This document shows, piece by piece, positions 9,068 through 16,734 of a stretch of 64,000 bases of DNA. The notes beneath the pieces are model-generated. The model worked only from the letters and a program-made list of their open reading frames with translations. It had not been told where the DNA came from and did not search any database. Positions within the stretch are counted from its first letter, which is position 1; every line of letters begins with the position of its first letter. Both the position numbers and the translations under genes were made by a program. Origin of the DNA: JAEVZK01 sp038202925 (GTDB taxonomy: Bacteria > Armatimonadota > Fimbriimonadia > Fimbriimonadales > Fimbriimonadaceae); contig JBBREM010000001.1 in the NCBI GenBank assembly GCA_038202925.1, positions 26,052 to 90,051 on the forward strand. Direction: 5' to 3'.

Positions 9068-9900
9068 GGTTCACGGTTGGTTGCGTGCCGTATGTGAACG
9101 CAATCCCTCTGGCTGCCTGGTTCGAGGAGCAGGGGGAGGAATCACTGGTGAGGGTGAAGTACGCCGTGCCGTCAGAGCTTCCGGTGATGCTCGACTCGGG
9201 CGAAGCGGATGCGGTACTGGGGTCGAGCATCGACGCCTTGCTGACTCCGGGCCGGCGGATGGCGGCAGGGGTCTGCATCGGCTCGGATGGGCCGGTGAAG
9301 AGCGTGCGGCTGTTCAGCAAGGTCGCGCCGCGGTTCATTCAGAGCTTGGCGCTCGATGCGAACTCCCTGACCAGCAATCGGCTAGCTCAGATTATCCTTG
9401 CGGAGCGGTACGGTTCGTACCCGCAGGTGTTCGCGATGCCGCCAGATCTTGCGTCGATGCTGCAGCATCACGACGCCTGCGTCTTGATCGGCGACATCGG
9501 CATGATGGCCGACGGAGCTGGGCTGCATGTGCTCGATCTGGGCAAGGAGTGGACCGAACACACCAAGAAGCCGTTTGTGTGGGCGGCATGGATCGGCGGG
9601 GAGGGGCTGACTCCTGAGCTGGCTGGTTTGCTTACCAGGGCCTGCCGGGCGAGCGGATGCGGACGGTTCGTGGCCCCAACCGAACTGACTGACAAGACGG
9701 TTCGGCGCGCGATCGATCATGCAGGATGGACCGAAGAGCAAGTTCGCGACTACTTCTTCCAGGTCATGGTGTACGACATGGACTACCGCATGATCGACGG
9801 CTTGCGCGAGTTTGGCAAGCGGCTGCAGGCGAACGGCTTTACCGACTGCGGCCACTTCCCGGAGCTGGTCACGCCGGAGACGCCGGAGGCGTTGGTATAA
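9064..9900 (+). CDS. mqnA: Chorismate dehydratase, futalosine pathway
   Basis: 278 aa of the MqnA/MqnD periplasmic-binding-like fold. The N-terminus VGCVPYVNAIPLAAWFEE and the VPSELPVMLDSGEADAVLGS segment match MqnA, which converts chorismate to 3-enolpyruvoyl-benzoate, the first step of the futalosine route to menaquinone. The GTG start (9064) overlaps the methyltransferase stop as GTGA. The C-terminus differs somewhat from textbook MqnA, so a divergent member cannot be excluded. No other mqn gene lies next to it. Confidence 0.75.
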   Translation: MRFTVGCVPYVNAIPLAAWFEEQGEESLVRVKYAVPSELPVMLDSGEADAVLGSSIDALLTPGRRMAAGVCIGSDGPVKSVRLFSKVAPRFIQSLALDANSLTSNRLAQIILAERYGSYPQVFAMPPDLASMLQHHDACVLIGDIGMMADGAGLHVLDLGKEWTEHTKKPFVWAAWIGGEGLTPELAGLLTRACRASGCGRFVAPTELTDKTVRRAIDHAGWTEEQVRDYFFQVMVYDMDYRMIDGLREFGKRLQANGFTDCGHFPELVTPETPEALV

Positions 9901-9901
9901 T
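9896..9901 (+). promoter_or_regulatory. -10 box for tRNA-Ala
   Basis: A perfect TATAAT overlaps the stop codon of mqnA and ends 12 bases before the mature tRNA 5' end. This is a plausible start region for the tRNA precursor. The -35 region is weak. Confidence 0.5.
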
Positions 9902-9913
9902 CTCAGTTCCCGT

Positions 9914-9989
9914 GGGGGTGTAGCTCAGCTGGGAGAGCGCTGCAATCGCACTGCAGAGGTCGTGAGTTCGAATCTCATCATCTCCACCA
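9914..9989 (+). tRNA. tRNA-Ala (anticodon CGC)
   Basis: 76 nt cloverleaf with encoded CCA. The acceptor stem GGGGGTG/CATCTCC contains the G3-U70 wobble pair that is the alanine identity element, with discriminator A. The D-loop is of the AGCTCAGCTGGGAGAGC type. The anticodon stem is CTGCA/TGCAG with loop ATCGCAC, giving anticodon CGC (codon GCG). The T-arm is GTGAG-TTCGAAT-CTCAT. Confidence 0.95.
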
Positions 9990-10023
9990 TGCACTTTAGT
10001 GCGCAGGATTGAACTGGCTCGTA

Positions 10024-10803
10024 TTATTCGACTTCATGACCAGATTCTGAGGTTTTCGCGGGCTTTTCAAGCATCCGTTGTGACGGTTCGGACCGGATGT
10101 GGTGCCTCATTTTCGCCAGCTCATCGATGCTGAGACGGCCGGTGTAGGCAGCCATGCCCAAGGCGACGTCGATATCTGAATCGAGAAGGGTTTGGACCTC
10201 ATTCATCGTCGTGATCCCCCCGGCGGCGACAAGCGTGCGCCGAGTCAGACTTCGCAAGTTGAGAAACAGTGGAAGATCCGTGCCTGCGAGCATGCCCTCC
10301 CGGTCGACGTTCGTGCACAAAAATCCAGCGCAGTATGGTTCGACCTCCACAATGACTTCGCTGGGATGCAAGCTCAATGTCGCTCTCCAACCCCTGATGG
10401 CCAAGCAGTCTCCCTTTATATCGATTGCGACGACTACCCGCTCGGGGCCGATTCGCTGCGCGAGCCCTTCCAGAAATCCGTGATCGACACCGGTGGAGGT
10501 GAAGGCGGAAGTGCCGACAATGACCTGCTCTGCTCCGAGATCGAGAAGCTTGACGGCGCGTTCGATGGAGCGAACGCCTCCACCCGCACGAGCCCGAATT
10601 TGGCCCAGCAACACCCCGACCAACTGTTGGTTGGGCGGCCTTCCGAGCGCCGCATCCAGATCGATGACGTGCAGGAGAGGGAACTCCGCAAACATGGCTA
10701 GCGCTTCGGAAGCATTCTCGAGCTCAAGGGCTTTGCGCTCGCCGCGCACGAGCTGCACTACTTTGCCATCCATGACGTCGATGCACGGGATGACCCGGCT
10801 CAT
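10024..10803 (-). CDS. hisA: ProFAR isomerase, histidine biosynthesis step 4
   Basis: 259 aa TIM barrel. The N-terminal VIPCIDVMDGKVVQLVRGE holds one catalytic Asp and VVVAIDIKGD holds the other; phosphate-binding loops GGGVRS and AAGGITT are present. It isomerises the N'-formimino ribonucleotide (ProFAR to PRFAR). Last gene of the operon; its ATG overlaps the hisF stop by 4 bp. The C-terminal ~25 residues are polar and lie beyond the barrel. Confidence 0.9.
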   Translation of the reverse strand: MSRVIPCIDVMDGKVVQLVRGERKALELENASEALAMFAEFPLLHVIDLDAALGRPPNQQLVGVLLGQIRARAGGGVRSIERAVKLLDLGAEQVIVGTSAFTSTGVDHGFLEGLAQRIGPERVVVAIDIKGDCLAIRGWRATLSLHPSEVIVEVEPYCAGFLCTNVDREGMLAGTDLPLFLNLRSLTRRTLVAAGGITTMNEVQTLLDSDIDVALGMAAYTGRLSIDELAKMRHHIRSEPSQRMLEKPAKTSESGHEVE

Positions 10804-11552
10804 CGAACCGGCACCCCCGCTTGGATGAGCGATTCTTTGACTGCAGCAATCGAGGACGTTTTGTAGTGGAAAATCGAGGCCGCCAGAGCAGCGTCGGCTT
10901 CGGCCTTCTGGAATACGTCCACGAAATGCTGCGGCTCGCCCGCGCCCCCCGAGGCGATTACCGGAACGCCAACCGCATCCGATACGGCCCTCGTCAGGTC
11001 GATATCGAAGCCCTGGCGCGCTCCGTCCGCATCCATGCTGGTGAGGAGGATTTCACCGCAACCGCGGCGTTCGCCCTCGCGAACCCATGCGATAGCATCC
11101 AAATTTGTGGGCACCTTCCCACCATTGACGTGAACGACCGAGCGCCCGCCGATTTGCTTGACGTCCACCGCCAGCACCACGGCTTGACAGCCGAAGGCAG
11201 CGGCCAACTCGGTGATCAAGTCCGGGCGCCGGACCGCCGCGCTGTTCACCGCCACCTTGTCCGCGCCTGCGTGCAGGAGGCGAGCGGCGTCATCGACGCT
11301 GCCGATGCCTCCGCCGACCGTGAGCGGCACGAATACGCGTCGAGCGGTTCGTTCGACCAGGCTCGCGAGAGTGGCGCGACCTTCCTGAGTCGCCGTGATA
11401 TCGAGAAACACGATTTCATCTGCGCCTTCGACGCTATAACGTTGAGCCAGCTCGACCGGATCTCCGGCATCGCTCAGATTCAGGAACTGCACGCCTTTTA
11501 CCACTCTGCCTTCGGCAACGTCCAGACACGCAATCACCCGTTTCTTCAGCAC
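10800..11552 (-). CDS. hisF: Imidazole glycerol phosphate synthase, cyclase subunit
   Basis: 250 aa TIM barrel. The start VLKKRVIACLDVAEGRVVKG is the HisF N-terminus, and AVDVKQIGGRSVVHVNGG carries the second catalytic Asp. It forms the HisH-HisF complex, which makes IGP and AICAR from PRFAR and ammonia. The chosen start is GTG 11552; the open frame continues upstream through hisH antiframe sequence with no family similarity. It overlaps hisH by 7 bp and hisA by 4 bp, so translation is probably coupled. Confidence 0.92.
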   Translation of the reverse strand: MLKKRVIACLDVAEGRVVKGVQFLNLSDAGDPVELAQRYSVEGADEIVFLDITATQEGRATLASLVERTARRVFVPLTVGGGIGSVDDAARLLHAGADKVAVNSAAVRRPDLITELAAAFGCQAVVLAVDVKQIGGRSVVHVNGGKVPTNLDAIAWVREGERRGCGEILLTSMDADGARQGFDIDLTRAVSDAVGVPVIASGGAGEPQHFVDVFQKAEADAALAASIFHYKTSSIAAVKESLIQAGVPVR

Positions 11553-12118
11553 GACCGGCACCAATCGTTGAGAAGGTCCAGCCCAGGGGGTCCCGACTTT
11601 TCCGGGTGGAACTGAAAACCGGCGATATTGTCCCGCATTATCGCAGCGGTGAAGTCTCGTCCGTAATGCGCGGTAGCGCTCGTCCACTCGCCGACGGGTG
11701 CATAAAAGCTGTTGGCAAAGTAGAAAGATTCGCACGTGCCATCTCGGAATTGCACATCGTTCCAGCCCATGTGCGGCACCCGTGGAACGCCGGAAAAGCG
11801 CAGCACCGCTCCTGGGAGCAGGCCGAGGCCCTGTAAGTCGGGAGCCTCCTCGCTCGTCTCGAAAAGTGCCTGCATCCCCAGGCAGATTCCGAGCAGCGGA
11901 ACGCCCTCCGCGGCCCGATCCCTGAGCCACGAAACCAGCCCGCGCTCCTCCAAGCGGCCCATCATTTGCCCGAAGTGGCCGACCCCGGGGAGCAGAATCG
12001 CGTCCGTTCCGTCCATATCGCGTGGGCTCGCTCCCAGCTTGTACTTGCGCCCAAGGTGGTCGAGCGCATTGCAAACGGAGCGCAAGTTTCCTGCGCCGTA
12101 GTCGACCAAACCGATCAT
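11546..12118 (-). CDS. hisH: Imidazole glycerol phosphate synthase, glutaminase subunit
   Basis: 190 aa class I glutamine amidotransferase. It begins MIGLVDYGAGNLRSV; the nucleophile Cys lies in LLGICLGMQALFE and the His-Glu pair in FQFHPEKSG. It supplies ammonia to HisF. The ATG at 12118 overlaps the hisB stop as ATGA. An upstream in-frame start would add 18 residues with no family match. Confidence 0.95.
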   Translation of the reverse strand: MIGLVDYGAGNLRSVCNALDHLGRKYKLGASPRDMDGTDAILLPGVGHFGQMMGRLEERGLVSWLRDRAAEGVPLLGICLGMQALFETSEEAPDLQGLGLLPGAVLRFSGVPRVPHMGWNDVQFRDGTCESFYFANSFYAPVGEWTSATAHYGRDFTAAIMRDNIAGFQFHPEKSGPPGLDLLNDWCRSC

Positions 12119-12702
12119 AGGAGCCCTTTGGTCGAAGGAAGCAAGTCCTTCAACCGGCCATTGGTAGAACAAGCGTATGCCAAAGCCCGCCCGAAACCCT
12201 TGAAAATTGCCTCCACCTTGTGGTGGCTGGAGCGGCCGTACATCACCTTAACGTGCACATTCGCCTTCGCGGCCCTGGCAAAGGCCTCGAAGAAGTCGGG
12301 AAGCAGTTCGACAGTGAGTCCGCCGAGTTGCTTGATGCGCACTAAGTCAGAATAGACGCAGGAAGCTCGCCCACCGAGGTCGATTGCAACCACGGCGAGG
12401 GCCTCGTCCATCGGTTGAACGAAGTATCCAGCCCGATTGATTCCAAGCCGTGCCCCGAGCGCTTGTGAGAAGAGCTCGCCAAGAACGATCCCGACGTCCT
12501 CGACCGTATGATGCTGATCCACGCGCAAGTCGCCTGCTGCCTCGATTTGGAGGTCAAAACCTCCATGCTTGGCGAATAGCTGCAGCATGTGATCGAGAAA
12601 GCCGACTCCGGTGGAGATCGCGTATTGGCCGGTCCCCTCGATATTGAGGCTGCCCCGGATCCGCGTCTCGCTCGTGTCGCGTTGGATTGCAGACTCTCTC
12701 AC
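12115..12702 (-). CDS. hisB: Imidazoleglycerol-phosphate dehydratase
   Basis: 195 aa, the monofunctional HisB length with no phosphatase domain. It shows the two metal-binding repeats: DQHHTVEDVGIVLGE and SSHHKVEAIFKGFGRAL, plus GFLDHML near residue 35. It dehydrates IGP to imidazole-acetol phosphate in a Mn-dependent reaction. The stop overlaps the hisH start and the gene start overlaps the hisC stop. Because HisB is monofunctional, histidinol-phosphate phosphatase must be encoded elsewhere. Confidence 0.95.
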   Translation of the reverse strand: MRESAIQRDTSETRIRGSLNIEGTGQYAISTGVGFLDHMLQLFAKHGGFDLQIEAAGDLRVDQHHTVEDVGIVLGELFSQALGARLGINRAGYFVQPMDEALAVVAIDLGGRASCVYSDLVRIKQLGGLTVELLPDFFEAFARAAKANVHVKVMYGRSSHHKVEAIFKGFGRALAYACSTNGRLKDLLPSTKGLL

Positions 12703-13751
12703 TTTTCGTACATCTCCCGCAGGATGTTGATGAATGCCATGATTCGCTCGGGCGGCCCAGCAGTTACGCGGAGCGCTCCCGCCAATTCATGGCGGCGGTC
12801 GCGAATGAGAATGTCGGCCGCGCGGCAGCGCGCAAGGCACTCGTCTGCATGTTCCTTTGCATCAAAGAGCACGAAATTGCCGGCGGACGGCCAGTGCCGC
12901 ACGCTCAAGCTCATGAACGCGTCCTCAATAAGCTTGCGCCCCGCCAAGGTTTCAGCCACGTACCGCTGCGTGTAGGCGGGATCTCCGATCGCGGCAATGG
13001 CAGCCATGGCCGCCAGCATGTTCACGCTGTAAGGGGATTGAGCTTTTGCGAGGTGCGCGGCGTTTCGCTCGCACGTCATCAAGGATCCGACCCTCATCGC
13101 TGCCATACCGTAGGCTTTGCTGAACGTGCGGCAGACGAATAAGTTCTGGAAGTCACGAATGAAGCCGATCATCGTCTCGCCGTAGAACTCGTAGTAGGCT
13201 TCGTCGACAAGAACGCACGCTTGCGGCGCCGCCTGCAGAACCGCGCGGAGATCGCTTTGCGAGATCGTGCTGCCGGTTGGATTGTTCGGATTCGAGAGCA
13301 GGATGGCTTTCGTCTGCGCAGTGACAGCACTGAGCACGCAGTCCAAGTCAAAGCCGAAGTCCGCCTCACGCCAAGGAACTTCCACCACCCTCGCGTCTGC
13401 CAGTTCGGCATAGAAGCGGTACATGGCGTAGCTCGGCGTGAGCACGATCACCTCGTCGTGAGGCTCGACGAAGGTGTTGATCAGCAACTGAATCGCTTCA
13501 TCTGTTCCGTTCGTCAAAAGGAGCTCGCCGCCTGAGACCCCGAAGAACTCAGCGAGCTGTTCCCTCACGCTGACGTAGTTCGGGTACGTGGCAAGCAACT
13601 CCGGCCCGATCGCCTGCCGCAGAAACTCGGATACTTTAGGCGAGGAGCCGGCCACATTCTCGTTGAAGTCCAGACGCAGCTTGCCGAGTCGCCCGGAAGT
13701 TGGAGGCGTGTAAGCACGCATGTTCGCAACGGCGCTTCTCGGTTCAGGCAT
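12699..13751 (-). CDS. hisC: Histidinol-phosphate aminotransferase
   Basis: 350 aa fold type I PLP enzyme. Visible: LDFNENVAGSSPKV near the start, LLTNGTDEAIQLLI, the LSNPNNPTGSTIS motif, LVDEAYYEFYG with the PLP Asp/Tyr, and CRTFSKAYGMAAMRVG with the Schiff-base Lys. It converts imidazole-acetol phosphate to histidinol phosphate. Start ATG 13751 overlaps hisD by 8 bp; an alternative ATG lies 10 codons further in. Confidence 0.93.
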   Translation of the reverse strand: MPEPRSAVANMRAYTPPTSGRLGKLRLDFNENVAGSSPKVSEFLRQAIGPELLATYPNYVSVREQLAEFFGVSGGELLLTNGTDEAIQLLINTFVEPHDEVIVLTPSYAMYRFYAELADARVVEVPWREADFGFDLDCVLSAVTAQTKAILLSNPNNPTGSTISQSDLRAVLQAAPQACVLVDEAYYEFYGETMIGFIRDFQNLFVCRTFSKAYGMAAMRVGSLMTCERNAAHLAKAQSPYSVNMLAAMAAIAAIGDPAYTQRYVAETLAGRKLIEDAFMSLSVRHWPSAGNFVLFDAKEHADECLARCRAADILIRDRRHELAGALRVTAGPPERIMAFINILREMYEK

Positions 13752-15006
13752 TTAAAATCGCCTCCTGCTGACGGATTTCGATGCTCCGCGCATGCCCCTC
13801 GAGCCCTTCCGACCGCGCCAGCGATGTGGCGACGGGAGCGATCGCAATCAGCGCCATCGGCGTCAGCTCTTGGGTAGTTATCACCTTGAGAAAATGCGAA
13901 ACCGAAAGCCCGCCGGTGGACCGCGCAGCCCCTCCCGTCGGCAGTACATGGTTCGGCCCCGTCGCATAGTCCCCTGCCGCTTCGGGGCTGAACTCGCCGA
14001 TAAATACGCTTCCGGCATGGCGTACAAGCGGCAACAGCGCCGGATCGTGAAGACACAGGTGCTCGGGCGCAATCCAATTCGCCAGATCCATCGACTCTTG
14101 ATCGCTGCCGGTGACGATCACCGCGCTATTCGCGCCGATCGATTGTGCTGCGACCTCTCCCGTCGGCAAGCTCGCCAATTGACGATCGACCTCCCCCACC
14201 ACTGCCTCCGCCAACTTACGCGAGCTAGTTACGAACAGCGCCGCCGCGTCCGTATCGTGCTCCGCCTGCGCAAGCATGTCCGCGGCAATCCAAGCGGCAT
14301 TCCCCTCGTTGGCGACGACCAGAACCTCCGTCGGTCCGGCAACGAAGTCAATTCCTACCTCGCCGGCAAGCAGCTTTTTCGCCGCGGCAACGTAGATGTT
14401 TCCCGGCCCCACGATTCGGTCGGCGCGGGGGATCGTCTGGGTCCCGAAAGCGAACGCGGCTATCGCCTGAGCGCCTCCCAACAGGGCCACGTTTATTACT
14501 CCCGCAATCGCCGCCGCCGCAAGCGTCTCGTCGCTCACCCTGGGCGTCGTTATCCAAATGTTGGGCACTTGCGCAACGGTCGCTGGCACAGCCGTCATCA
14601 AAACCGTTGACGGAAGCGGGTAGCGCCCACCAGGAACGTAAGCAGCCACCGTGTCCAGCGGGCGCACAATCTGTCCCACGGTGTGCCCCGGGGCTAATTT
14701 CACCGTGAATTCCTTCGGCATTTGTAGCCGGGCAAACGCCTCGATCTTCGCCTTCGAGAACTCCATCGCATGCCGGAGATCGGCACTGATATTCCCTGCG
14801 GCTGCGGCTACCTTCTTGCGATCGACAACGAACGGCCCCGAGTGGCCGTCGAGTCGCTTCGCGTACTCCGCCAGCGCCGCATCGCCGCGTGCGGATACCG
14901 CATCTAGTATGGGCCCGACGGTGTCGATTGCCTCCGTCATTCTCCTGTTTCTGCCTTGGAGGAACGGCCTCGCCTCCGCTTCGATCAGGCTTCGTAATGA
15001 GCTCAT
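13744..15006 (-). CDS. hisD: Histidinol dehydrogenase
   Basis: 420 aa, normal length. Signatures: RPLDTVAAYVPGGRYPLPS, IDFVAGPTEVLVVANEGN, MLAQAEHDTDAAALFVTSS, the APEHLCLHD segment with the catalytic Glu-His pair, and GPNHVLPTGGAARSTGGLS. A Zn-dependent enzyme performing the last two NAD-linked oxidations to histidine. ATG 15006 overlaps the hisG stop by 4 bp. Confidence 0.97.
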   Translation of the reverse strand: MSSLRSLIEAEARPFLQGRNRRMTEAIDTVGPILDAVSARGDAALAEYAKRLDGHSGPFVVDRKKVAAAAGNISADLRHAMEFSKAKIEAFARLQMPKEFTVKLAPGHTVGQIVRPLDTVAAYVPGGRYPLPSTVLMTAVPATVAQVPNIWITTPRVSDETLAAAAIAGVINVALLGGAQAIAAFAFGTQTIPRADRIVGPGNIYVAAAKKLLAGEVGIDFVAGPTEVLVVANEGNAAWIAADMLAQAEHDTDAAALFVTSSRKLAEAVVGEVDRQLASLPTGEVAAQSIGANSAVIVTGSDQESMDLANWIAPEHLCLHDPALLPLVRHAGSVFIGEFSPEAAGDYATGPNHVLPTGGAARSTGGLSVSHFLKVITTQELTPMALIAIAPVATSLARSEGLEGHARSIEIRQQEAILNA

Positions 15007-15872
15007 AGGACGATCTTGTTCAGCGGATACTCCACGATCCCTTGCGCCCCGGCTCCCTTCAGCCGCGGAATGATGCTTCGAACCATTGATTCCTCAAGGA
15101 TTGTGTTGATCGCCAGCCACTCGCCGCCGCTCAGAGAGGAAATCGTCGGATGCTTCAAGGCGGGCAGGACCTCGAGGACCCCCGGCAGATTCCGTTGCTC
15201 GACGTTCAACATGAGGCCCACTTTGCCAATGGCTTCGATTGCCCCGGACAGCATCACCCTGATATCGTCGAGCTTCTGACGCTTCCACTCATCCCGAATG
15301 GAATCGTTGTTCACGATGAGCTGCGTATTGGATTCCAGTACCGTGTCCACGATGCGGAGCTGGTTGGCTCTCAAAGAAGATCCCGTTTCGGTGACCTCGA
15401 CGATCGCGTCGGCGAGCACGGGGGGCTTGACCTCAGTAGCACCCCAGGAGAACTCGACCCGGGCTGAAACTCCGTTACTCTGGAGATATCGCTGGGTGGC
15501 TCCGACCAGTTCGGTCGCAATGGTTTTGCCTTGGAGATCGCATACATGCTGGACGTGGGAATTCTCCGGAACGGCAAGCACCCATCGCACCTTTCCGAAG
15601 CTCTTGCTGGCATAGATCAGATCGGCGATCGACACGACGTTCGCATCCGACTCGGCCACCCAATCTGATCCGGTCAGTCCCGCATCGAGAACGCCGTTCT
15701 CCACGTAGCGGGCGATCTCCTGGGCGCGGATGAGCATGCATTCGATCTCTGGGTCGTCGATCGTTGGGAAATACGAGCGGCTGCCGATCACGATGTTGTA
15801 GCCTGCGCGTCGAAATAGATCGACGGTTGCGCCCTCCAGGGAGCCCTTCGGGATACCGAGCTTCAGCGTCAT
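15003..15872 (-). CDS. hisG: ATP phosphoribosyltransferase, long form
   Basis: 289 aa, the long homohexameric form with a C-terminal regulatory HisG_C domain. It starts MTLKLGIPKGSLEGATVDLF; ARYVENGVLDAGLTGSDWV and the PRPP loop EVTETGSSLRANQLRI are typical. It carries out the committed step of the pathway and is normally feedback-inhibited by histidine through the C-terminal domain. ATG 15872 overlaps the hisI stop as ATGA. No HisZ is expected for this form. Confidence 0.95.
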   Translation of the reverse strand: MTLKLGIPKGSLEGATVDLFRRAGYNIVIGSRSYFPTIDDPEIECMLIRAQEIARYVENGVLDAGLTGSDWVAESDANVVSIADLIYASKSFGKVRWVLAVPENSHVQHVCDLQGKTIATELVGATQRYLQSNGVSARVEFSWGATEVKPPVLADAIVEVTETGSSLRANQLRIVDTVLESNTQLIVNNDSIRDEWKRQKLDDIRVMLSGAIEAIGKVGLMLNVEQRNLPGVLEVLPALKHPTISSLSGGEWLAINTILEESMVRSIIPRLKGAGAQGIVEYPLNKIVL

Positions 15873-16240
15873 GGGTAAACCTCGTCCGGATCGAAAGTCT
15901 TTTCGGCGGCGATGGTCCATTGGCCATTCTCGAGCTTCCTGAAGAAGCAGCTTCGATAGCCCTCGTGGCATACTCCGGGCCCGATCGGATCGACCTTCAG
16001 GACAATCGCGTCTTGGTCGCAGTCGGTAAGAATCTCCCTGACCACGAGCTGATGTCCCGAGTCTTGACCCTTGAGCCACAATTTGCTTCTGCTGCGGCTC
16101 CAAAAGGTGGCAAACCCGGTCTCCACCGTGTGTTGCCACGCTTCCTCGTTCATGTAGGCCACCATCAAGACCTCGCCCGTCGCCGTATCCTGAGCGATCG
16201 CCGGGACCAGGCCGCCACCCTTGTTGAAGTCAATGTACAT
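15869..16240 (-). CDS. hisI: Phosphoribosyl-AMP cyclohydrolase
   Basis: 123 aa, the monofunctional form without HisE. It has LMVAYMNEEAWQHTVETG, the ATFWSRSRSKLWLKG block and zinc-binding residues in ILTDCDQDAIVLKVDP and GVCHEGYRSCFFR. It opens the purine ring of PR-AMP. ATG 16240 is preceded by TAGGAGAAC, a good Shine-Dalgarno. First structural gene of the operon and placed directly behind the attenuator. hisE must be elsewhere or replaced. Confidence 0.95.
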   Translation of the reverse strand: MYIDFNKGGGLVPAIAQDTATGEVLMVAYMNEEAWQHTVETGFATFWSRSRSKLWLKGQDSGHQLVVREILTDCDQDAIVLKVDPIGPGVCHEGYRSCFFRKLENGQWTIAAEKTFDPDEVYP

Positions 16241-16255
16241 AGTTCTCCTATAGCC

Positions 16256-16291
16256 AAATAACAAAGAGCCCACCGCAGTTGCGGTGGGCTC
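16256..16291 (-). terminator. Intrinsic terminator, putative his attenuator
   Basis: On the minus strand GAGCCCACCGCA pairs perfectly with TGCGGTGGGCTC (12 bp, effectively 11 bp plus a 4-base loop) and is followed by TTTGTTATTT. It stands between the His-rich leader and hisI, 15 bp before hisI, so it would stop transcription before the operon. The leader segment at 16330-16338 repeats the 3' arm sequence TGCGGTG and can pair with the 5' arm as an antiterminator. Confidence 0.8.
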
Positions 16292-16317
16292 AAGGTTGTG
16301 AATAGTCGATTAGGCTC

Positions 16318-16401
16318 TCAACACGGCGGCACCGCAGCTTTTGCTACGTGATGATGGTGATGCCGATCGTTGAAACCCAAAGCAGCCCTATTATGGCACA
16401 T
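16318..16401 (-). CDS. hisL: Histidine operon leader peptide
   Basis: A 27-codon frame from ATG 16401 to TGA 16318, reading MCHNRAALGFND, then R, then five consecutive His codons (16348-16362), then VAKAAVPPC. An internal TTG at 16380 would give a 20-residue version; CATAAT (16390-16395) lies 8 bases upstream of that TTG. Consecutive codons for the product amino acid, followed by a terminator hairpin and then the biosynthetic operon, is the classical attenuator design of E. coli hisL. Ribosome stalling at the His codons should leave 16330-16338 free to pair with the terminator 5' arm. No clear Shine-Dalgarno was found for the ATG. Confidence 0.75.
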   Translation of the reverse strand: MCHNRAALGFNDRHHHHHVAKAAVPPC

Positions 16402-16455
16402 GTTGCTCGTGATCGCGCTGACCGTGATCGTACTTCGGCTTCCGCGAGGCGAAAG
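16391..16455 (+). pseudogene. Remnant of a DUF5670/lmo0937-type small membrane protein gene
   Basis: On the plus strand this stretch reads HMLLVIALTVIVLRLPRG, nearly the same as IHILLVIALIVIILRVLRG in the intact small gene at 29209-29355. The DNA match is also high over about 45 bp. The N-terminal half and start are missing and the downstream frame runs on into unrelated sequence, so I read it as a decayed copy. The hisL region overlaps it on the other strand. Confidence 0.55.
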
Positions 16456-16734
16456 CCGCTTTAAGCGCGAATGGGTTTCCATCCACCGGCGACTTGTCGG
16501 GCCCCGCCGTGAATTACTGACAGTCAAAAGTCCGACAGCGGCCCAAGGATCATTCCCAGCCAACTCCATGCCTCACACCCATGGCCCTGATTTTGGTGCT
16601 CTTAGACCTAACCGGCTGGCGTGGAACGATCAGCGGGCCTTATGCACTTGGGTCGTGGGGTTGGATTTTTTGTCGATTGTGAGACCGAACCGGCCCACTG
16701 GAGTGGCAGCTGAGCTGCCAATAGGAGATTGTTC

